A stretch of 64,000 bases of DNA from Bathelium albidoporum (lineage: Eukaryota > Ascomycota > Dothideomycetes > Trypetheliales > Trypetheliaceae), in contig JAGFVP010000010.1 of NCBI GenBank assembly GCA_021031095.1, positions 1 to 64,000 of the forward strand, given 5' to 3'. The position numbers were made by a program, and so were the translations under genes. The notes beneath the pieces were generated by a model. The model did no database searches. It saw only the letters and a program-made list of their open reading frames with translations, and was not told the origin of the DNA. This document shows, piece after piece, positions 43,944-54,303 of this stretch (the first letter of the stretch is position 1; each line of letters starts with the position of its first letter).

Positions 43944-44957
43944 ATGGCGACCGAAGTGAAGGCCAAAATGAAGTCTAATCAAGACTCAAGCTCCCATGTC
44001 CGCCATTTCTCTTATCAGCCTCCTGAGAAGGGCTGGGTCTCATATCTTCCGTCCTCATGGGTTCCGTATATCCAGTTGACTAGGTTGACTCCGGGAGCTG
44101 GGCTGTGGCTCATCATCTTCCCTCATGTGTTCGGTGTCTTGCACGCGGCTGTCCTGCGTGGTTCTTCTCCCGCGGATACGCTTCGTGTCACTGCTATACT
44201 CTTAGGCGGTTGCTTATTCCTCTCCAATGCGATCCATATCTGGAACGACGTCGTCGACGCCCCACTCGACGCACAGATCCCTCGCACTGCCACTCGACCG
44301 ATCCCACGTGGCGCTGTGTCACGTCCAGCCGCCGTACTTTTCACTGGAACTCAGGCCATTGCGGGTTTGGCTTTCTTCCTGCCGCTAGGCTGGGAGAGCT
44401 TCCTCTGGTCATTGCCAGGTATAGCCTTCCATGCTTGGTATCCTTTCGCCAAGCGCGTGACGTACTATCCACAGGTCTCTTTGGGGCTTGCCCTCGCTTG
44501 GGGGGTTCTGACAGGAGAGGTGGTCATGGGTATCGATCCGATACAAGAGTACGAAAACCGTCCCGAGGTCGCGGCCTCCGTTCTCAGCTTGGTCCTAGCA
44601 ATCATATTGTGGCCTGTGATCTATGACACCGTGTACGCACATGAAGACGTGGAAGAGGACATGAAGGTTGGGATCAAGAGCATGGCGGTACTGTATTATG
44701 GCCGCGCGAAACCGCTTCTCTGGAAGCTCGTTGCGGTCATGACAGGCCTGTTAGGTGTTTCCGGGTATCTGGTTCATCTAGGCGCATCGTACTATGTAGT
44801 TTCTGTGGCTACGTCGGGTGCTACCTTGGGGGTTATGCTTGATAGAGTGCAGCTCGACGACGCGGATAGCTGCGACTGGTGGTTCCTGATTGAGTTTTGG
44901 TTTGTGGGTGGGGCGATCACGGGCGGTTTGCTGGGCGAGTACGCTCTCAAACTGTGA
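43944..44957 (+). CDS. UbiA-type aromatic prenyltransferase
   Basis: A single exon of 337 aa. Both prenyl-diphosphate/Mg-binding aspartate motifs are intact: NDVVDAPLD (101-109, NDxxDxxxD) and DTVYAHEDVEED (228-239). About eight to nine hydrophobic helices are spread over the length (for example AGLWLIIFPHVFGVL and VLSLVLAIILWPVIYD). TRPIPRG after the first motif is also typical. UbiA enzymes attach an isoprenoid chain to an aromatic acceptor: COQ2 in ubiquinone synthesis, and related enzymes in meroterpenoid clusters. The N-terminus is short and lacks a clear mitochondrial presequence. The setting next to an O-methyltransferase, P450 relics and an aromatic-acid amidohydrolase argues for specialised metabolism over COQ2. 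Confidence 0.93.
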   Translation: MATEVKAKMKSNQDSSSHVRHFSYQPPEKGWVSYLPSSWVPYIQLTRLTPGAGLWLIIFPHVFGVLHAAVLRGSSPADTLRVTAILLGGCLFLSNAIHIWNDVVDAPLDAQIPRTATRPIPRGAVSRPAAVLFTGTQAIAGLAFFLPLGWESFLWSLPGIAFHAWYPFAKRVTYYPQVSLGLALAWGVLTGEVVMGIDPIQEYENRPEVAASVLSLVLAIILWPVIYDTVYAHEDVEEDMKVGIKSMAVLYYGRAKPLLWKLVAVMTGLLGVSGYLVHLGASYYVVSVATSGATLGVMLDRVQLDDADSCDWWFLIEFWFVGGAITGGLLGEYALKL

Positions 44958-46297
44958 CGTTGAGCACCTTTCCTTTGATCTAGGTGGCGTAGGTATCTAT
45001 ATGGCCGGATTGAAAGAGCGGCACACGCAAATCTCGGAACCTCGCACACTCTGACTCTCATGGACTTGGAGTTTAGTGCACGATCCTAAATTCATTATCA
45101 CGTTTGAGTAAGTAGGGAGTAGATCCGAATTTCCAGCCATCGTGGCGGAATGCCTTCCGCCATGACTGGGTTGCAGTAAAATCCACCAGACTGAATAGCT
45201 GTCCACAACTTAATAAAAATATCAGGATGTGGAATGTTGTGGGTATCCCGACTGCGAAATGGATTTCAGCAGCAATTCGCAAACTCACGGACAGCAAATG
45301 CATCAGGTAAATGAACAACCAGTCTGCTATTCAATTTGCCGATCAGTTTGCTGCTGTCATAAAATTCCCTAGTAGTAAATATACCAGCCAAGCATCCCAG
45401 TTTATATCCTAAAGATGTTGTTCCAAGAGGTGCTGGTTGCTTTTGAGCAAATAGAAAAATGTACATACTATGCAGTAAAAAGAAATTACTTAGGAATTAC
45501 TAGTTCATTACTCTAATATTTCGAAGAAAACTCTGGAGATTCATTGTCTTCTTATTAAAACCCTGATTATACGGTTTTTGACGTTTTATTTACAGCTTCA
45601 GAAGCTGTGGTGTAGCTATTCACAATCAGCCTGGTCTGTACTGGCCGCGCATTGAACCTGCAGATATTAGAAAAGAACATCGTGTGCGAAATTGCATACT
45701 ATGTAAGCTTAAAGTCTGCTGGAAAGCGTTTCTATAGCAACAGCTGTCAAGGGGATAGGCTTAGTCATGAAGCTTTCATCAGATCGCCTATTTCATCTGT
45801 TCATGAGTCGATCTGTACGCTTGAGCAGCGAGCTACGATCAGCGCAATTCATCAACACGGGACCTGACTATGATGAGAATGGAATGAGATTTGAGCTTCA
45901 TATTCTGAGCTGAGTGCTTGACAGATAGTGAAATAGTAAATACTATTAATAACTTTCCTTCACTGCTTAGCGGGATGGGAGGGGATCTTGATGTGATGAG
46001 ACTGTGATAGTTCAGTACATATCAATTAGAAACCTTATTGAATAGTTTAACAAATTTTGACGATTTTTTTACAGACTTATATTAGTATGTAGTTTGCTTT
46101 GTGTGTTTGTGTGTGAACTGACTATGGCTGAGATGAGGATGTGGCTGAGCGAACACGAGCCAACCGCTGCGCTTGAGAGGTGTCTGAATTTGGAACCGCT
46201 TACAACTACCTCAAACCTTTAGGCCTTAACTTGCTTCTATGATCCAAGTCCACAGCTAATTGCCATCGTCAGACGACTGCAGGTTACATCTCCCGAA
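44958..46297. other. AT-rich intergenic region
   Basis: No gene recognised. From about 45.4 to 46.1 kb the sequence is markedly richer in A and T than the flanking genes and holds only short frames. It could be a degraded repeat, but no element is identifiable. Confidence 0.5.
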
Positions 46298-47221
46298 ATG
46301 AGCCAGAAGATAAATCCCTCTCGCTTCTACTTTGAATGGAAAGGCCACCCTCTCTCTGATATCTCCACTTTCCTTTCCACAACTCTCTCGTCCAGACCGA
46401 CCAAGCCTATCATTTATCTCGTCGGTGATTCTTCTTTGGACAACAAAGCCTGGGTAACGTCTAGCGGTCCCAGTGGCGACTCCCTTTCTGTCCCTATACC
46501 TGAGATTTACGGCTCTGTACTTGCGCGGCCACATGCGAAGCCTGATGTCGCCTTTTGGCTGAATCATCTCCTGGGCGATCGTGCAACTGTGCTGAACCTA
46601 GCCGTTGAGGAGTCCATGCTAAGGGAGCGGTCAGAAGATCTCCTGGAACATGACAAGTTCGTTCGGAACAATATCCGTGCTGAAGATATCTTGGTCGTGT
46701 CTGTAGGCGCCAATGATATTGCTCTGAAACCGACGTTGATGACTGTATTGCACATGCTGGTGCTGGCATGGTTGACGCCTCGCCGGTCTCTGGAACGTGG
46801 AAATGCGTGGTCATTGGGCTACTTTATCAGGCTATTCAAGGACCAGATAGAAGAGTATATCTCTAAGGTGCTCGAAAAACAGAAACCTCGGGCCGTTCTT
46901 GTGTGCATGATATACTTCCCATTGGAGGCTAGTGCGTCTCATCAAAGGAGTTGGGCGGACTTACCGTTGAGATTACTCGGCTACAATGGATCTCCGGGAC
47001 AACTGCAAACCGCTATTAGGATGATGTATGAGCTCGCGACATCACACATTCGAATTTCCGGGACCAAAATCGTACCTTGTGCTCTATTTAATGTAATGGA
47101 TGGCAAAAGGGCAGAAGACTACACCGCGAGGGTTGAGCCGAGCACGAAAGGGGGCCGCAGGATGGCATTGAAGCTGAACGAACTCCTGGATCCTTTCATT
47201 GCGGCAAAGCAAGATTCATGA
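46298..47221 (+). CDS. SGNH/GDSL-type hydrolase-like protein
   Basis: A single exon of 307 aa. Block I is IIYLVGDSSLDNKAW (Gly43-Asp44-Ser45, the nucleophile serine). Block III is VVSVGANDIALKP, with the oxyanion asparagine. The C-terminal part has EDYTARVEPSTKGGRRMA where block V (DxxH) would be expected; the usual His is not evident, so catalysis is uncertain. No signal peptide, so it is probably intracellular. A SWADLPLRLLGYNG segment and preceding helix are specific to this subfamily. Fungal members are uncharacterised; ester or acetyl hydrolysis is the family's general reaction. It lies downstream of the UbiA gene on the same strand but 1.3 kb away. Confidence 0.75.
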   Translation: MSQKINPSRFYFEWKGHPLSDISTFLSTTLSSRPTKPIIYLVGDSSLDNKAWVTSSGPSGDSLSVPIPEIYGSVLARPHAKPDVAFWLNHLLGDRATVLNLAVEESMLRERSEDLLEHDKFVRNNIRAEDILVVSVGANDIALKPTLMTVLHMLVLAWLTPRRSLERGNAWSLGYFIRLFKDQIEEYISKVLEKQKPRAVLVCMIYFPLEASASHQRSWADLPLRLLGYNGSPGQLQTAIRMMYELATSHIRISGTKIVPCALFNVMDGKRAEDYTARVEPSTKGGRRMALKLNELLDPFIAAKQDS

Positions 47222-48013
47222 GCCACTGAGGAACTCCAGTGGAAAGAGCCGCAACCTGGGATGACTTTTATCTGACGTTCCCACTCCCCCTCCGCGTGCA
47301 TCCGCCGAACCTCCTTACCACTTGATTCCTCTGTCGCCTCCAGTGACATCCTTGGAAAATAATAGTCCACTCGCTTTGGTACTTGCTCCAGCTATTCAGC
47401 TTCAGCCGAGCCACTGGTAACGCGATTAATTGTGGTTAGAAATCCAATGATTAGGTATTACTTTTCGACAATGTAAGATTTGGATCGGACGGCTCTCTTC
47501 AGTCTACCTAGTCAACCCAATCTAGATGCTTTAGTATTTTGGGGAAGCCGTTGTCGAAGATGCCTCTACCGTACAGCAATCGGTTGCAACGGGATAAGAC
47601 TGTGATGGTGACCACCGTTCGCCCTGCCGTATACGAGGCTATCGGACCTTAGCGCGGAAATCGACTTCGATTGCACTAACGTCCGGCTGTTATTATCGAA
47701 TTCACCAAGTCATACATGCAGCACTACAAGCACTACGAGCACTACTGCTAGAAGCCCGCAAACAACCCGACGCTCGCTCTTACTGTACGGCGGCCGTGGC
47801 TCTAAATTTTCGAGGGTTCGTTCCAGATTTACTCCGGCATGCCGGACTCCAATAGATACTGGATGGTAGGATCTCTTGTATAATAAATAGGAACACGTTC
47901 TCTCGTTCAAGTCGTTCATTCAAAAACCCAACTTTTCCCATCCAATTCCTCTTACTAGGTAACTTAACATCCATTATTTTTGTGCATCCGTATATCTTAA
48001 AAGAGCGTCAATT
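47222..48013. other. Intergenic region
   Basis: No recognised feature between the SGNH-like gene and the first P450 relic. Confidence 0.45.
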
Positions 48014-49529
48014 ATGTTCTACCTTCTTCTTTCACTTCCGTATTACTGCTGGATCCTAGGGGCAGTCTCGGTATATCTGTCATATCCTACCCAGAGCACA
48101 AATCTTCTGACCTTCAGCACAGGTCTGGTTATCGCTCAACGTCTACCGCCTAACCCTGCACCCTCTTGCCCAATTTCCTGGCCCTAGACTCGCTGCCCTT
48201 ACTCCCTTTACTATGCCTATTGGATTTTCTTTGGCCGGCTTCCTGAAAATTGCGAATCTCTCTTCTCGAAATACAATACGTCCATTCTGCGGATCTCTCC
48301 GAGCCAACTCGTCTTTCCCACACCTCAAAGCCTTAGGGATACCATCGGGCGACATTATGATGCGTACCGCGGAAACTTTGCATTACGCGTGCTCGGGTTT
48401 ACCTCGACCACAGTCAGCAGCATCCGCGATCCCGCTGTCCATCGGCGGAAGCGAAAATTCATGAATCCTGGCTTCTCCGCCACCACACTAGCAAAGCAAG
48501 AACGACAAGCTGGTCGAAAAGGTAGCTGCTACAGAAGGTGAGCCATTCAACGTGTGTAGTTACTTTGATTGTGTTATATCGGACATCATCGGAAGGCTGT
48601 CATTTGGTGCCGACTTCTCAATGCTCGACAGGCCCGATTCGCATGAGTTCCTTCATGTTTTGCCAGACGCGTTAGAGTTGTTCGTTATTGCGCAAAGCAT
48701 TCCAGAGGTGTTTCGGTTTCTAACGTTCCTGTATCAATATGGACCAAAGTTTCTCACGCCAAAAGCGTTCCGTGGTGTGGCAGACTATGCGTCGCGACTT
48801 ATGTACGAAAGAGCGGAGAGGGATGAGAACGACACCAAGGAAGATCGTATCGATACCATGAGCATGATAATGAATGGGGCCAAAGACGTCAAAGACGAGC
48901 CCACGAAGGTGGATCAAGCTGAAGTGCTGGGTGAAGCAACCATGCTCGTCGCAGGTGGTGGAGATACCGTAGCTACTGCGCTGTCTATGACAATGTGGAA
49001 CCTTGGCACCCACGAAGATATCTATAAGGACCTGCAGAAGCAGATCCGAGATGCTTTTCTGTCATTCGAAAGCATCACTTCCAAAGCGGTCACATCGAAA
49101 GTTCCGCTGGTCGACGCAGTCATCAATGAGTCGATGCGCTTGAATACTGTCCTACCGGGCCCAATGTGGCGATGCACGGAGAAGTCGATTGTCATTGACG
49201 GTCAGCTCATTCCGCCGGAGACCGAAGTAGGCGTAGTGAGATTATCGCTCTTTCATAACAAGGACCAAATCCACAAGCCAAACGAATTCATACTCCGTAT
49301 GTGGATGGAGGATACGGGTGATGACCTAGAGGCATGCCAGCCGTTCGGATTCGGGCCCCGCACATGCATTGGACAATACTTGGCGGTGGTGGAGATGAGG
49401 TTGATTCTGACAAAGCTGTTGTGGAAGTTTGATTGGGAACTAATGACAAAGGAGGTTGACAACCCCGAATACGTGGTCACGTACCGTGTACCGCTACTCT
49501 TCAAGGCAGTGCCGCGGCTTTCCGACTAG
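48014..49529 (+). pseudogene. Frameshifted cytochrome P450 gene (first P450 relic)
   Basis: A P450 is traceable end to end. The N-terminal membrane anchor (MFYLLLSLPYYCW, 48014) is followed by an intron (48071-48122) and the LHPLAQFPGPRLAALTPF hinge. The reading then shifts by one base at about 48205 (YYAYWIFFGRLPE, LRISPSQLVFPTPQ). It shifts again near 48500 (..TTLAKQ / NDKLVEKVAATEGEPF). From 48552 the frame is open: AGGGDTVATAL (I helix), NESMRL (ExxR) and FGFGPRTCIG (haem loop with Cys). The PERW region is altered to ..FILRMWM. The C-terminal 325 codons could be made, but not an anchored full-length enzyme. Undetected introns cannot repair both shifts in any way I found. Confidence 0.8.
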
Positions 49530-50052
49530 AAATCCCCTGATGAGTGATATGGAACATGCTAAATTACGTGGCAAAGTCGATGGAGGGAATGGAGCGTTTG
49601 GTCCATTCTGGAAATATACAGACGCGATTTTCATTTATAAGACTAGAAATCGAGCGCTCGATTTTAAATTGGCCAGAGATCTTCTAAAGATATGATTTGT
49701 TATCTTTAGAATCTTTGTGCATATCATGAACCGTCCTAGGGGAAACGCCGAAGAGGTGACTTTTTATGGATTACTGCAACGACTAGGTACTGAAGTCTTT
49801 CGACATGATCCAGGAATAATCAGATGAAACCGCAGCTTGTATGGTGCAGGCCATGCTTAGCACGATCTTCATTGAGAGCCAGGTACAAAGTTTCCAAGGG
49901 CATAACAAATCATCGAGTAGATGCTTGTGCTTTAGCCAGCCAGCGGGCATTTTTCTCTTACATGTAGCCTTAAATAGGAGCGGGCAGTACTCATAAGAGA
50001 CGGGATTGGAAAAGATTTTACCAGTTGCTGACGGCCATCCATCGCAGTTTGC
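49530..50052. other. Convergent intergenic region
   Basis: Lies between the P450 relic (+) and the amidohydrolase (-). Nothing recognised. Confidence 0.45.
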
Positions 50053-51045
50053 TCATCTAGGTTCCACCTGAATACGTAGCAATGTCTCTGCATTTCTATA
50101 TGCAATCATCTCAAGCTCCTTCCCCGTGACTATTCCGCTCTTCCGCAATTCCTCCAAAAACTGATGACCCTGTCCATTCTCCGAATAAGGGTAATCAACA
50201 CTATACATTATCCTGTCCATCCTCGTGCTCCTCAAAACACACGCCATTGGTGCTAGTGTGAACATTCCGCTCGTCGTGATCCAGATATTCTGATCCCATG
50301 TCTGTTTGAACGTGAGCATTTGACCTCGGCAGATCTGTCCCAGCTTTTCTTCAATACGGTCCAGCATGAAAGGCAGCATCTCGCCCATATGGCCAATCAC
50401 CACTTTCAGTTTTGGGAACTGTTCAAACACTCCGGCAGCATACATCTTGAGCACCGAGAGTGCCGTGTCACAATGCCACCCCCAGCCTGCAATACCTAGC
50501 GCTATCTCGAACTTGAAGTCGTAGTTGCCCTTGAACAGGGCAGCGTTTACTTCATCGGTCGGAGTTGTAGGATGGATGTATATCGGCACGTCTAGCTTTT
50601 CCGCCATGGCAAACATTTCATTGAATGCTTTGTCATCATAGTATCTTCCATCATCGAGATGGCTGTCTATCAGCGCACCCAGAAACCCTAGTTGTTGAAT
50701 ACAACGTTGAAGTTCTGCAGCAGCGGCAGTAGGATACTTCATCGGCAGCGCTGCAAGACCTCTAAAGCGAGACTGCGCGCGCACTGCAGAAGCCAATTCG
50801 TCATTGGCAAAAGATACTGCCTCTGATGTGCAGGAAGAGATGCCGAAGCTATTGGAGATAACTTGTACGGTGATATTCCCAGAGTCCATGTCGTTGATTC
50901 TGCTTCCATGTGTTGAGATATCTGTGAGTCTGGCCCGCCATGATGGAGAGATACTGCGGTAGAAGCGAGCGAGTGCAGGACTCACGGAGGACTCGGCGTT
51001 TGAGGAGAGAAAATGCTCTTCCAGGGTGATTGTTGGATAATTCAT
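50053..51045 (-). CDS. Amidohydrolase_2 family, aromatic acid decarboxylase-like
   Basis: A single intact exon of 330 aa starting MNYPTITLEEHF. The LEEHF motif matches the metal-binding Glu/His pair of 2,3-dihydroxybenzoate and gamma-resorcylate decarboxylases. Other metal or catalytic residues are His in IYIHPTTPTDE, His in VIGHMGE with the following Glu, and Asp in MYSVDYPYSE. MDSGNITVQVISNS and FRGLAALPM are also family-specific. These TIM-barrel enzymes remove (or in reverse add) CO2 on phenolic acids without an organic cofactor. It lies between two P450 relics and beside a regulator relic, and is the one clearly intact enzyme of that stretch. Confidence 0.9.
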   Translation of the reverse strand: MNYPTITLEEHFLSSNAESSVSPALARFYRSISPSWRARLTDISTHGSRINDMDSGNITVQVISNSFGISSCTSEAVSFANDELASAVRAQSRFRGLAALPMKYPTAAAAELQRCIQQLGFLGALIDSHLDDGRYYDDKAFNEMFAMAEKLDVPIYIHPTTPTDEVNAALFKGNYDFKFEIALGIAGWGWHCDTALSVLKMYAAGVFEQFPKLKVVIGHMGEMLPFMLDRIEEKLGQICRGQMLTFKQTWDQNIWITTSGMFTLAPMACVLRSTRMDRIMYSVDYPYSENGQGHQFLEELRKSGIVTGKELEMIAYRNAETLLRIQVEPR

Positions 51046-51498
51046 GTTGTGCCAGCGTTCCCTGTACAGACACAAACAGCACTACAGGTAATTTTGATAA
51101 CGATATTCACAATTTCAAGACAAATGGTCGTCTGTCCACGCAAAGACCAGTACTTGCTCGGACAATAATGATGAACAAAAAATGGCAGCGCTCGACGTTT
51201 GCCCTTGGCTGGTGTTGTCGCATATGGTTCGATCTAAGTCATCAGCAGGAGCGGCACTTATATGCACACGATAGTCTGAATACGAATGTAATCGCCCAAG
51301 AATGATGGTCTCGCAACTTTGGCCTTAACTGGTAAGGGCAGAATCATATAGTTCTACCATTGACGTCAGGGCGGAACTTAGCGCAGACCGCTTCAGTTCC
51401 GGCGCTAAAATGCGCCTCAGGTGTGTATGGCCCCTTCATCAATTTGGTACAGTCCATTACGTCGAATGCTGACGGTGGAGGAAGCGTCTGGCAGTTGC
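51046..51498. other. Intergenic region
   Basis: Lies upstream of the amidohydrolase and downstream of the regulator relic. No recognisable gene. Confidence 0.45.
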
Positions 51499-53060
51499 TT
51501 ATGGTAATTGCGAGGAGTTGGTGAGCGTCATGTATACGCCTAGTAACAGGTCAACAGAGGTATTAGTCATGGCATAGGCCGATAATACTTCACTAGCAAG
51601 TTTCCACTTTTGGTTCAATATGCAAAAGACGTTTGTGAGGTCTCGTAACGTGTGGCGACCCTTCTCACTTCGATCGGCATAGTATGCACGGTAATAGAAC
51701 CGGAACGCGTGGTATCCCCAATGGAGAAGAAAAGGGGCCGCTTCTTCAGGTTTTGCGATCCCTCCTGCCATATAGGCACGGGCTCGGTCAAGAAAAATTT
51801 CTGCTGACGCATGTCTTGGACTTGGTGGCAAAGATTCATCGGCTACAAGTCGATGAGAATCCTCTGGAATTGAAGGATCATGGTCTGGATATAGCGTGAA
51901 AACAGCACTACGACTCTTTAGGGCGGGAAAGCCAAGGATGCCAACTTAAGGAAGACCCAACCTGTTGATGATGGAGCGGGCCGCACCAATAGATACATTG
52001 GATTGCCGTTCGATCTCCAATACCTTTGAGAACGACAGAAGCGTGCGGTAGAGCTACTGCATCTGACATGTTAGATTTGCGCTGTGTAGAACGATGTCGG
52101 TCCTGTATTCAAGCGCTAGGCCGAAGAGGTTCGATGCGAGAACTATCAGACGGAAATTTCCCATGTGCGATGTTGGAGGCGATAATAGAGTGAGTTCATC
52201 TTCAGCACAAAAGCGCTGTCGTCGTTAGACTGCGTTGAGCTCATGCGTGAATATGAGCTACCTCTTGCCGCCAAGATTCTTGACCTGAAGGTAACGATTT
52301 ACTTCCAACAGGGGCTTTGATTAGCAAGGAACGCTGGAGACACCCAGGTTCAGCGCACTGTCTACATCAGTCTCCAGTAGACATGGTGTCCATTGTGGAA
52401 CAAACCGGTCTACTACAAATGCTGCCCACCACAATCGCCGCCCCTGTTCTTTGATCAACCAGTCGGAAGGCTGTGGATCGTCTTTGTCGATATTCCCAAT
52501 GAATGTAGTCTTGACGGCAACGTAGTTTTTTACGTGAGCCGAATCCTCCTTAAGTGGTTGCGATAGTAATTTGACACAAGCGATTAATAGTATTTGTTCG
52601 CTAGAGAGCAGGTGAGGTGATCTTCTCACGGACTCCTCAAAGTAACTCTTCGGAATGATGGGCATCTATGGGTCGATGCTCTCCAAATACTTCACAACAT
52701 GTTCCTTAGACTCACTTCATCGCGAAGCATACTTCGCACCTCTGAAGAGAAGGGGAACTCACAAGACTTTCGGATGAGGTTCGGCTGAAGCGAATAGCTG
52801 TCTAGATGTCTTGTATCATTGGATCGACAGGCTCGCTGCAAAGCTTTTCGGCGAACTCCGGTACTCCCAAGCCTGTTTGATTGGATCTCAGAGCTCAGAA
52901 CTCGATAGAAGCAGCCACACGACTTCCTAAAGTCATCAGTCCATAGCATGAAGATAAGTCACGATATGACCGACTGCAAACAATTGGAGCAGGTCGGATA
53001 CATTCGATCGCAATTCTTTTTTCGCGCCTGGCAATTGTCACAAGCAAGAGGCGGCTTCAT
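51499..53060 (-). pseudogene. Decayed Zn2Cys6 transcription factor
   Basis: From an ATG at 53060 the minus strand reads CDNCQARKKNC..CSNC, the first five cysteines of a fungal binuclear zinc cluster. The sixth (..SCGCFYRV) follows a probable intron ending TTTAG at about 52932, giving C-x2-C-x6-C-x6-C-x2-C-x6-C. A second good intron (GTGAGT..CATAG) joins RSMLRDE to MPIIPKSYFEES in phase. The fungal-specific middle homology region is seen in QGRRLWWAAFVVDRF. After position 52321 the frame is repeatedly interrupted. Recognisable pieces (FRLIVLASNLFGLALEY; AAPFLLHWGYHAFRFYYRAY near 51720) lie in different frames or behind stops. It was probably a local pathway regulator, now unable to give a full-length protein. 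Confidence 0.75.
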
Positions 53061-54303
53061 GGTCCTACAGATTTTTTTTGGATAAAAGCTTCAGGATTTT
53101 TTTTGCTGCGGTCGCTGTGGAAGCGATTCCTCAATCGTGACGCGTAAATGCTTACTAATCAATGAGTAAGAATTTTCTTGTCAAACCGCCTATCCTTCTT
53201 ATTTTCCTATACTCAATCTTCATTCAGTAATTTCAGTAAATTTTTCTCTTTTCTCTATCTTCATTGAACGAACACGCAGATTTAGTCGAATTGCAACCAA
53301 AATACTAAGCATGCTCGTCGCGGTTGTCTGTGTACTGCTGACTGGAACCTGCAATGTAGCCGCTGAATGGTATAACTTTAGTCCTCTCTCCATTCTACAT
53401 TGTACGCTCGCCGATAGAAATTCCAACATTAAGCTTTTGGCACTTTGCCTACGAGCCGGCTTCCTCGTGATTTACAAGACTCTGACATTTGGGCGGGTAA
53501 ATTGACCCAATTAGGTGCACGGTTTCAAGCAGGAAAGTTCGGTGGTGAACGGGCCAATATGGATAAATGAAGGCTTGTCGGACGGCTAAGGTCCCTGTCT
53601 GGTATCGGGATCCAAACCTCGGGCCCTTTGAGTTCCACGCAAATTTTTTTCCTGATTTTCGGCTTTTTCATTTTCTTTTTTTCCAAAGTTTCCTTTAACA
53701 CAACTCACACCCATAAAAACAGGGCGGAGTCTGCTCGAACCAAGTGCAAGTTACGTGCTGCTGCTGCCGGCTTCACTAATGAAATGAAGCGGCAAATAGG
53801 GCTGGTCGCGAAACAGGTGTCGACAAGGGACGGATATTCTAGTGTGATGCAGGGTCCATTCCCTTGCTCCTGACCCTTAATATGCGGGCCAAGCTTTTCC
53901 GCGCCTTCGGAGACGAGCAAGATGTCTTGTGACTGGCACTCAACTTATACGACCAGAGTGAGAACAGAAATGCCTCCTTCTAGCAATGGAAGGATTGGCC
54001 AGAGCAAGCATTCCGCTGGGCCGGATTTTTTGAATAGCCGGTCCCTATCCATCCTGAGCCGAAGCTACTTAATGTATCATGCGTTGCTCTAAATGGCTCT
54101 TCAGCAATTGGTCCGGATGAATTCTTACAGGTGAGAAGAAACGAAAGAAGTTAAAGGGTTAAGTTGGCCATGCCAAGATCTTCCGGATTGAAATAATAGA
54201 TAAACCCAACGGAATCCCGTATTGTCTCCTCGCTTGTTTGCCCTTCAAGTCGAAGACCACATACTAATTGTGAAGTTTTGCGCAAGCAATCAATCTAGAG
54301 ATA
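53061..54303. other. Intergenic region
   Basis: No supported gene. Poly-T-rich tracts occur near 53060-53105 and 53640-53700. Presumed former promoters of the regulator and xylanase. Confidence 0.45.

Noticed and set aside
43944..44957. UbiA gene as COQ2 of ubiquinone synthesis
   Set aside because: Not excluded, but there is no clear mitochondrial presequence and the neighbours are accessory-type. Described as UbiA-type without a COQ2 name.
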